DNA from: JBDTMC01 sp039934475
GTDB lineage: Bacteria; Acidobacteriota; Terriglobia; Bryobacterales; Bryobacteraceae
Length of the DNA stretch: 7,224 nt
Direction of reading: 5' to 3'
Assembly (NCBI GenBank): GCA_039934475.1
Contig: JBDTMC010000404.1
Span: forward strand, 1-7,224
Positions 1-4,707 of the stretch are shown one piece after another. The notes beneath the pieces are model-generated. The model was given only the letters and a program-made list of their open reading frames with translations. It searched no databases and was not told the DNA's origin. Within the stretch, counting starts at the first letter, position 1. The number at the start of each line of letters is the position of its first letter. A program made the translations under genes and the position numbers.

Positions 1-280
1 AGACATCGAGATAGCCGTCGTTGTTGTAGTCATACCAGACGGCTGACAGGCTGAAGCTGGCATTGGTCAGGCCGGCCTTGGCCGCGACCTCCGTGAATCT
101 GCCGTGTCCGTCGTTATGAAACAACTCGTTCCGGCCGTAGTTCAGAACCAGCAGGTCTACAAAGCCATCGTTGTCGTAATCGGCGGCTGCGCAACCGGCG
201 GAATAGCGACTGCCGCCGACGCCGGCCTGTTCCGTGACATCGGTAAACTTGCCGTGACCGTCATTACGGAACAAGTGGTT
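1..280 (-). repeat. Tandem 50-residue FG-GAP/VCBS repeat units inside the FG-GAP protein
   Basis: Two consecutive units align with an exact 50-residue period (ATG numbering): residues 108-157 (280-131) begin NHLFRNDGHGKFTDV, and residues 158 onward (130 to the edge) begin NELFHNDGHGRFTEV. Both carry the DxDxDG loop 33 residues later (D141 and D191). The similarity is visible in DNA as well as protein, which suggests repeat duplication within the gene, as is common for beta-propeller blades. The second unit is cut by the window edge. Confidence 0.85.
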
Positions 281-610
281 CGTGAGTTTGCCACGGAGAT
301 CGCGGCTCTTCGGGTCGCTTACGCCTTCGGTCCACCTTCCGTTTGGGAAATAGACATCCAGGAAACCATCGTTGTTGTAGTCGAAGACGCAGACTCCAGT
401 GCCGGTGCCTTCGACGATGTTGTCCAGGTGACGATCACCGTAGCTTTGCTTAAAATCGAGGCCCGAGGCTTTCGTGAGGTCGATGAAGCAGATGCCGCCG
501 GCGGTTGGCTGGGGTTCCCCTGGGAAGGCGAGTAAGGCCACGCAACCTAGCGCCAGCAACGCAGGCGCAACAACACCGCAGGCGGTCGCCAATCTCCTCA
601 TGGCTATCAA
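1..610 (-). CDS. FG-GAP/VCBS repeat secreted protein (CRTAC1 / ASPIC-UnbV type), N-terminal part
   Basis: The reading frame is open from 610 to the left edge without a stop, so the C-terminal part is missing. Counting from the ATG at 601, residues 1-25 form a signal peptide (MRRLATAC, then the hydrophobic run VVAPALLALGCVALLAF). Three calcium-binding-like loops of the integrin beta-propeller type follow: DYNNDGFLD (74-82), DYDNDGFVD (141-149) and DYNNDGYLD (191-199), with LFRNDGHGKFTDVTEQAGV-type linkers between them. In this family such repeats build an extracellular beta-propeller, and many members end in an ASPIC/UnbV domain, which would lie outside the window. The ligand is unknown; surface binding or adhesion is inference. 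The start is chosen as TTG at 610 because a perfect AAGGAGG lies 6 nt upstream, with an in-frame stop (616-614) just before. The ATG at 601 is the alternative, with a 15-nt spacing. Family call very safe, start less so. Confidence 0.93.
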   Translation of the reverse strand, partial: MIAMRRLATACGVVAPALLALGCVALLAFPGEPQPTAGGICFIDLTKASGLDFKQSYGDRHLDNIVEGTGTGVCVFDYNNDGFLDVYFPNGRWTEGVSDPKSRDLRGKLTNHLFRNDGHGKFTDVTEQAGVGGSRYSAGCAAADYDNDGFVDLLVLNYGRNELFHNDGHGRFTEVAAKAGLTNASFSLSAVWYDYNNDGYLDV

Positions 611-616
611 CTGTTA

Positions 617-623
617 CCTCCTT
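617..623 (-). promoter_or_regulatory. Shine-Dalgarno AAGGAGG that decides the FG-GAP start
   Basis: The minus strand reads AAGGAGG at 623-617. The distance is 6 nt to a TTG codon at 610-608 and 15 nt to the ATG at 601-599, both in the same frame. The TAA at 616-614 closes that frame just upstream, so only these two starts are likely. The spacing favours TTG, which adds three residues (M-I-A) before the ATG start. Confidence 0.7.
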
Positions 624-894
624 GGCGCTACCGGGACTCCCATTTGTGTTGGCGAAACGAAGGCGGGCAAAAGGGCTGGCCCAGAGACAGCTTTCACCCT
701 CCGCGCACACGCTGCGTTTCCGCGTAGCCTCGGCGGCGGGGACAGCTCATTCCGGAAGGCGGCTTGGGCATGCTATTGAGCGACAGCGGCTGAGCCGCAG
801 TTGCCAGTATTGATGTCGAAGAACCACGCCATTTCGGATCATATCGCCACCCTAGCAGTCCGTGGCGCAAGTGGTCAGGTTCGAAAAATGGGGC

Positions 895-910
895 TGGCAT
901 GATTTTCCGA
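895..910 (+). promoter_or_regulatory. Possible degenerate sigma-54 (-24/-12) promoter-like site
   Basis: TGGCATG at 895-901 matches the -24 box TGGCACG except for one base. The -12 box at the correct distance reads TTCC rather than TTGC, so the key G is lost. About 36 nt downstream lies GGGAGG (946-951), then a GTG codon at 958. The arrangement promoter-leader-ribosome site is suggestive, but the frame it opens is not a recognisable protein. It may be a relic or chance. Confidence 0.2.
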
Positions 911-1044
911 CCCTCGTAAGCTACTGTAAATACGGAAGTTCCCAAGGGAGGAAATTCGTGCCTGTACCAATTTTTCCGGCGCACGGCGTTGCACCACGGG
1001 CTGCTAGATTGATTCGGGTTCACCCTCATCACGGTACTCGGGTC

Positions 1045-1548
1045 CTACTGTGGGCGCACAAGCAGGGTCACGGCATTCGAAAGCACGGGACCGAACTCCG
1101 TGACCATGCGGCAAACCGTCACGGTGTACTTCCCCGGCTCGGCAAGCACGTACGCTTCCGCTATGTCCATGTCGGCCTTCAACACGTCCCCAGGCTCAAC
1201 CGAGGCTGCAAAATTCCGGAAGTTTACGTCTGGAACGCGGCCGATGTGTCTCATGATCTTTGCGCTTTCCGTCAATGGCGGTTCGGAGCCGTGAGAGTCC
1301 ACAACATGGATCTCAAACGAGCGTTGCGCGGAACTCTCGATAACCGTGAACGGTCGCTTTGAGGAGTTGGCCAATTCAACGTGCAACACGGCTCGTCCCC
1401 CGAAGCTAATCCCGGCATCGCCTAATGAGATTCGCAGGATGGCCTCGGTCGACGGACGCGGCGGGCGTTTGTCACTCATACACCGGGTCTGTGCCCAGCC
1501 GCAGCAACTAAGGCACACGAACGAAGTCAACTTCAGAGCTAAACGCAT
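1045..1548 (-). CDS. Small secreted Ig-like beta-sandwich protein (167 aa)
   Basis: Residues 1-19 (MRLALKLTSFVCLSCCGWA, then QT) form a signal peptide with a plausible cleavage after Ala19. The rest has the alternating hydrophobic pattern of one Ig-like beta-sandwich: LRISLGDAGISFGGRAVLHVELANSS, then PFTVIESSAQRSFEIHVVD, then SVEPGDVLKADMDIAEAY, LAEPGKYTVTV and SNAVTLLVRP at the end. This resembles the BsuPI-type or generic extracellular Ig-like domains found alone in secreted acidobacterial proteins. I do not recognise a named gene and no catalytic residues are evident. The frame extends upstream to 1653, but ATG 1548 is preferred: it has GGAGG four bases upstream and begins the signal peptide, whereas the upstream extension is Arg-rich and overlaps the preceding gene. 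The start lies 10 nt behind the end of the preceding interrupted gene, so the two were probably one operon. Stop is TAG. Confidence 0.8.
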   Translation of the reverse strand: MRLALKLTSFVCLSCCGWAQTRCMSDKRPPRPSTEAILRISLGDAGISFGGRAVLHVELANSSKRPFTVIESSAQRSFEIHVVDSHGSEPPLTESAKIMRHIGRVPDVNFRNFAASVEPGDVLKADMDIAEAYVLAEPGKYTVTVCRMVTEFGPVLSNAVTLLVRPQ

Positions 1549-1552
1549 ATTG

Positions 1553-1557
1553 CCTCC
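1553..1557 (-). promoter_or_regulatory. Shine-Dalgarno GGAGG abutting the upstream stop codon
   Basis: On the minus strand the order is TGA (1561-1559), T, GGAGG (1557-1553), CAAT, ATG (1548-1546). The ribosome site is 1 nt behind the stop of the upstream gene, as expected for translational coupling. It also fixes the start of the small Ig-like protein at 1548. Confidence 0.75.
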
Positions 1558-1558
1558 A

Positions 1559-2302
1559 TCAATGACAGTTGTTAGTGGCATTCGCAACCTGCACCCATAA
1601 CGGCGATGCCGTCTGCGCTGTAGTCGCAGGCGGCGTAACGACGGGCGCACCACTCAGCGCCCAAATTGAACCACTGAATACCGCGGTGCCAGACCAACCC
1701 CAATTAACCTTAGCGATTGAAACCGGAATCGAGGGACTGGATGGCTGCCACATCAAGTAAGCAGTGAAGGAGAACGACACTTCCTCCTGAGTGAAGGGAG
1801 CCGCCAGAGTTGCATTAGGACTGTCCGTCATGCTGGTTCCGGACCGGTAAGGATACACCGTATCCAGGCCCGAGGTTGTACATGTGAGAGTGTTCGGTGT
1901 GTATTTGCCACTAAAAGAATTGACGAGTTGGACCCATTGAGAGCTGCCTGAAAAGCCGGTCGGCTGCGTTACAGTGGCGGTGAATGAGACTCCGCGAGTA
2001 CCCAGACTCCTCCCCAACTGAATCTGCCATCCGTTGTCCTGATTGACGTTTACGGTCGAGGTCGCCGTTGCAATGGTGTAGGTCGGCGATAGGACTACAA
2101 ACGTCGTGGTAGCCTGGTAGGTCTGTCCGGACGTCGTCACGCTATAAGAGACCGTACTCGTTCCGGCCGCTGTATAGTAAAACGTGACCTCACTACCGGT
2201 GGTCACGACCGGGGGATTCGTGGCATTCGAGTTGTCCGCTGCCACTACATAGTCCCCAACGTAGCCTCCGCTTATGCTCCAATTCTGATTTGTGATCGTA
2301 AG
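1559..2302 (-). CDS. C-terminal piece of the interrupted secreted protein
   Basis: It is in the same frame as the middle piece and follows the in-frame TGA. It reads LTITNQNWSISGGYVGDYVV, then an Ig-like stretch (GSEVTFYYTAAGTSTVSYSV), then a C-terminal domain with TATVTQPTGFSG, WVQLVNSF, GLDTVYPY, the motif AYLMWQP, and SIPVSIAKVNWGW, ending VANATNNCH. I associate this terminal pattern (YPY, YLMW, IPV, V-x-W-x-W) with uncharacterised secreted bacterial proteins but cannot name a family. The only nearby start is a GTG at 2245 with no ribosome site, so independent translation is unlikely. The genuine TGA stop at 1561-1559 leads straight into the ribosome site of the next gene. Confidence 0.5.
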   Translation of the reverse strand, partial: LTITNQNWSISGGYVGDYVVAADNSNATNPPVVTTGSEVTFYYTAAGTSTVSYSVTTSGQTYQATTTFVVLSPTYTIATATSTVNVNQDNGWQIQLGRSLGTRGVSFTATVTQPTGFSGSSQWVQLVNSFSGKYTPNTLTCTTSGLDTVYPYRSGTSMTDSPNATLAAPFTQEEVSFSFTAYLMWQPSSPSIPVSIAKVNWGWSGTAVFSGSIWALSGAPVVTPPATTAQTASPLWVQVANATNNCH

Positions 2303-2305
2303 TCA
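2303..2305 (-). other. In-frame TGA nonsense codon
   Basis: The minus strand reads GGG ATC ACT TGA CTT ACG ATC. The protein pattern continues in the same frame on both sides (HLTATGIT, stop, LTITNQNWSI). A single base change (from GGA, CGA, AGA, TGG or similar) explains it. The organism also uses TGA as a real stop at 1561-1559, so general reassignment of TGA is not indicated. Confidence 0.75.
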
Positions 2306-3283
2306 AGTGATCCCAGTTGCGGTGAGGTGAATCTGCTGGCCTACCGCAACCTTGGTCGTCTTATTTTTGACTTTCGTGCTACCCAATGAGATGCCCCGTG
2401 TCACCGTCGCTGTTCCGAATGCGGATTGCAGACAGTTCCCAGACGCCATTATGGCGGTGGCACCGCCGCTACCGACGCCATAACCCCAGAATGTCGCAGT
2501 TGAAGACGTCCAAGATCCATACACATCTGCGATACTCTGGTTGTTCCCTCCCCAATTGTAAGTGTATCCCAGGCCACTGTGGCTAGCTGATTGGCCGGAA
2601 CAGCCGTAGGGGTTCGCGCTCAAACAGATTGCCGGGATGACCGGTCCGAGATAAAGCGGACTGCTCGACGAGTCATAGTCAAAGGCAATGGAACTCGTGG
2701 CAAGAGAGGCGCCACACAACACAAAGGTATACGAGCAACTGAAGTTGCGCGCGGCTCTCCTATTTCCAGCCACCGACTGCGACACCGGGTCGATCTGCAT
2801 CAAGCGCCCCTTGCCCTCCGACGGGTTGGCATTGAACCAGCTAATTTCGCCTTGTTCCATGGTCTGGGGCAGCACCGCGCCGTCCTGGTCCTTAGCTTGG
2901 CCGGCGATCAGATCCCGGATACTAATGGCCCGCGTCTCCATCGGAGCCAGTTCGTAAGGCTGTTGCCAGAGCACGCTGCCATTGCCAATTTTCACGTTAA
3001 AGTACTTCGCCTCCGCGGAATGATTGAACAGCAGTAACACAGCGTCCCTGCCGCCCGTGAGCTCCCAAGGATGGCCGCCCCCATTGGTCAACGTCAGCTC
3101 ATCCTTGCCAATCTGTTCCACCAGTCCAAATCCCGGCGCACCCACCGCTACCACGCTTGCCATGAGCGTGCCCGGCGCAGCATCTGACTGCACGATCAAG
3201 GAATTGCGCAGTCCCGGATCGCCGGTCAAGGACGGTAGGGCAATGGTCTGAGTGCTGAGGCCGGGAACGCTGACGGTTGCCAC
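2303..3283 (-). CDS. Middle piece of the interrupted secreted protein
   Basis: This frame continues the N-terminal piece: from about 3317 it reads RTNESGPEASQVATVSVPGL, then STQTIALPSLTGDPGLRNS and APGTLMASVVAV, finishing the third beta-rich unit. A fourth follows (DAVLLLFNHSAEAKYFNVKI, ELAPMETRAISIRDL, EQGEISWFNANPS). Next comes a region with several Cys (FSCSYTFVLCG, PAICLSANPYGCSG) and many Gly and Ser, then KVAVGQQIHLTATGIT just before the TGA at 2305-2303. The coordinates begin at an internal GTG (3283) that happens to have GGAGG 8 nt upstream, so internal initiation is conceivable. The product would lack a signal peptide, and I think this is fortuitous. Confidence 0.5.
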   Translation of the reverse strand: MATVSVPGLSTQTIALPSLTGDPGLRNSLIVQSDAAPGTLMASVVAVGAPGFGLVEQIGKDELTLTNGGGHPWELTGGRDAVLLLFNHSAEAKYFNVKIGNGSVLWQQPYELAPMETRAISIRDLIAGQAKDQDGAVLPQTMEQGEISWFNANPSEGKGRLMQIDPVSQSVAGNRRAARNFSCSYTFVLCGASLATSSIAFDYDSSSSPLYLGPVIPAICLSANPYGCSGQSASHSGLGYTYNWGGNNQSIADVYGSWTSSTATFWGYGVGSGGATAIMASGNCLQSAFGTATVTRGISLGSTKVKNKTTKVAVGQQIHLTATGIT

Positions 3284-4305
3284 TTGGCTGGCCTCCGGGC
3301 CAGATTCGTTGGTCCGGGAGAATAGTACTGAAGCTTCACCGGCTTGGAGCCGAAATTCACTACGGAAACCTGGGGAGTGAAGAACGAGCCGGGTAGCAAA
3401 TTAGCAACGCCGACGGGAACCCCGGTGAATACGGTATTCCCGGAGCGAAACGTCGCAGCGTCCACGAAATTCTCGGAACTGAGCAGCACCCCCCTGGCCA
3501 CGCCACGCCAGGAGAAGCCAAACGCGGTCAAAGTGCCGGGAGGCCCGGTACCGGCCACCGACATACCGAAGGATCCCCGATCGGCAGATGCTTGCGCCGG
3601 GGCAGCTAGGGCATCATCAATCAAGCTGAATGAAGCACGGGTAGAGTTCGTGCAAGCCTGGAGTAGAGCCCAGCCGCCGGCTCGGAGCTTTACCTGCTGC
3701 TGCGTGGGGGCACCCTTCTCAGTGATGCAGAGGACCGTGGCGGTCTGGGCGGCTGCTGCCGTATTCTTCAGAGCTACGACCGGATTGTTCAGCAAGGATG
3801 CGCCGGCAGAGCGAAGAATTCCCGATCTCGGCATGCCAACCATTAGGAACTCTTCCTCGATATGTTGCCCGATATTGGCCCCGAATCCGATGACTGAGAG
3901 CTGCGCCGCGATCGCCATGGTGACCACCTTCGCCGGGTCGGGCAGAACTTCCACCGATCCCATCGTCTCGACCGAGTTGGCCGCGCGCAATAGGGCGCCC
4001 ACCAGCAGACCTTTCCGCGCATGTGAGGGAAGAGCAACCGTTTGCTCGATAATCTGGGCGCCATTACGGTCGAACAAAACCACTCGAGCGGTAACTGCGA
4101 AACTGAGCTCATTCACCATTGTGATAGTGCTCCTGAACCCCGCGCTCTCGATAAACAAGGGCGCAGACAGTACCTGGGGCATTTCACTCATAGAGTCTGC
4201 GTCTGCTGCCGCGGTACGGCCTTGGCAGAAGAGAGCAGACGGAAAAGCGAAAATTACCAACACACCCGCAATGATTCGCGTGATCGGACGAGAGGGAAGC
4301 TTCAT
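3226..4305 (-). CDS. N-terminal piece of the interrupted secreted protein (359 aa)
   Basis: Signal peptide at residues 1-28 (MKLPSRPITRIIAGVLVIFA, ending near ALFCQ). Two similar beta-rich units follow: about residues 45-140 (core APLFIESAGFRSTITMVNE, TARVVLFDRNG, ETMGSVEVLPDP) and about 160-265 (NNPVVALKNTAAAAQTATVL, QQVKLRAGGWALLQA, GTLTAFGFSW). A third begins near residue 295 with GVANLLPGSFFTPQVSVVNF. After SP at about residue 330 the frame leaves the conserved pattern: the last 30 or so residues (rich in Arg, Pro and Ala, ending LRPLPYRP) are frameshift product and do not belong to the native protein. The piece alone could be exported, but would be truncated within its third unit. Confidence 0.6.
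   Translation of the reverse strand: MKLPSRPITRIIAGVLVIFAFPSALFCQGRTAAADADSMSEMPQVLSAPLFIESAGFRSTITMVNELSFAVTARVVLFDRNGAQIIEQTVALPSHARKGLLVGALLRAANSVETMGSVEVLPDPAKVVTMAIAAQLSVIGFGANIGQHIEEEFLMVGMPRSGILRSAGASLLNNPVVALKNTAAAAQTATVLCITEKGAPTQQQVKLRAGGWALLQACTNSTRASFSLIDDALAAPAQASADRGSFGMSVAGTGPPGTLTAFGFSWRGVARGVLLSSENFVDAATFRSGNTVFTGVPVGVANLLPGSFFTPQVSVVNFGSKPVKLQYYSPGPTNLARRPAKWQPSAFPASALRPLPYRP
3316..3318 (-). other. Site of the probable 1-base deletion (CCC run)
   Basis: On the minus strand TAC TAT TCT CCC GGA gives YYSPG and then leaves the domain pattern. With one more C the reading is TAC TAT TCT CCC CGG ACC, giving YYSPRT, and joins the downstream frame. The total length of the gene also becomes divisible by three with one added base. 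A homopolymer is a common place for both natural slippage and sequencing error. Confidence 0.7.
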
Positions 4306-4707
4306 CGGCACAGCTCGTTGACTGAGGTTACGTCAAATCCGTCTCTAAGTAAAGAACAATCGCTCGCGTCGTTGGAGGCGCCGACGAGTTTCGTAACATA
4401 ACATCAGCGATGCCGATACGAACAGAAGACACTTGATCCAGCTTGTTCGGGGTAACGGGTCGGTCAGCCAGCAGAATGTGCCGGCCAACCCGGGTTAACT
4501 ACTGGCTCGCTCGGCTGTAAGGAAGCTCCATTGGCATAGTTCCGTGACAGTGGCTACGATAAGTCGCGTTCGAAGTGAAAACAGTCGTCCATGGACCTTA
4601 AGGCGCCGGCGGGATTCGGGCCATGGCAGAGTCCTTCCCTCTAAAACCGTGTCGCCGGACCGCGTCCCAAACTCCAGATGATACACTCTTAGCCTTGGTA
4701 TCTTGCC
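4306..4707. other. Divergent intergenic region (402 bases)
   Basis: It separates the minus-strand operon from the plus-strand beta-helix gene and should contain promoters for both directions. I see no clear -35/-10 pair. On the plus strand TG-A-TACACT (4679-4687) resembles an extended -10 and would put a transcription start roughly 15 nt before the ATG, but no -35 goes with it. A 10-bp palindrome AACCCGGGTT lies at 4487-4496. A minus-strand frame at 4686-4495 (63 codons) gives no recognisable protein and I do not annotate it. Confidence 0.6.

Larger units (their letters stand above)
611..1044. other. 434-base gap with no convincing gene
   Basis: This lies between the stop of the small Ig-like gene and the start of the FG-GAP gene, both on the minus strand. 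Open frames exist on both strands (minus 1032-694; plus 862-1362), but neither gives a protein I recognise. The plus one is mostly the antisense of the downstream gene. The stretch 850-985 looks different: AT-richer runs (GAAAAATGG, AATTTTTCC), a sigma-54-like TGGCATG-N4-TTCC on the plus strand at 895-908, and GGGAGG (946-951) placed 6 nt before a GTG. I see no clear terminator: a GGGC/GCCC pair followed by TTTT on the minus strand (about 685-666) has too tight a loop to trust. The minus-strand leader of the FG-GAP gene must lie in the lower part of this gap. Confidence 0.6.
1559..4305 (-). pseudogene. Large secreted multi-domain protein gene broken by one frameshift and one in-frame stop
   Basis: Three consecutive open stretches on the minus strand read as one protein. 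The first (4305 to about 3317) carries the signal peptide; the second (about 3317 to 2306) continues its sequence in another frame; the third (2302-1559) is in the same frame as the second, separated only by TGA at 2305-2303. Restoring one base in the CCC run at 3318-3316 (plus strand GGG) gives the smooth join LQYYSP-RTNESGPEASQV. The region is 2747 nt; with one base added it is 2748 nt, or 916 codons (915 residues). The rebuilt protein has a signal peptide, about four degenerate beta-rich repeat units, a Cys-containing middle and a beta-rich C-terminal domain. I do not know its function; it looks extracellular and structural. Two independent lesions favour a true pseudogene over a single sequencing error. 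The start is ATG 4305 with a weak GAG 8 nt upstream; GTG 4311 is an in-frame alternative. Confidence 0.75.

Noticed and set aside
104..535. Plus-strand open frame (143 codons)
   Set aside because: It is antisense to the FG-GAP repeat gene, whose DxDxDG loops are unmistakable on the minus strand.
666..690. GGGC-CA-GCCC-TTTT on the minus strand as a terminator
   Set aside because: A 2-nt loop is sterically unlikely, the alternative is only a 3-bp stem, and the T-run is just four bases.
694..1032. Minus-strand open frame (112 codons) in the gap
   Set aside because: No clear ribosome site, no signal peptide, low-complexity Arg-, Pro- and Ser-rich sequence and no recognised family.
1098..1124. 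Inverted repeat CCGTGAC / GTCACGG with a 13-nt loop
   Set aside because: It lies inside the coding region of the small Ig-like protein, has no T-run and is short enough to be chance.
862..1362. Plus-strand open frame (166 codons), from GTG 958 if a ribosome site is used
   Set aside because: Most of it is antisense to the small Ig-like gene, which has a signal peptide and good ribosome site. Only the 5' stretch is kept as a finding.
3310..3325. Programmed -1 frameshift at the CCC run
   Set aside because: The sequence TATTCTCCCGGAC has no X-XXY-YYZ slippery heptamer and I see no strong following stem-loop. A deleted base is simpler, especially given a second lesion downstream.
3344..4321. Long plus-strand open frame (325 codons)
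   Set aside because: It is antisense to the N-terminal piece of the secreted protein, has no signal peptide, no ribosome site and no recognisable pattern. High GC content makes such mirror frames common.
4487..4496. Palindrome AACCCGGGTT in the divergent intergenic region
   Set aside because: Perfect but only 10 bp, present once, and no regulator is known here; chance is a sufficient explanation.
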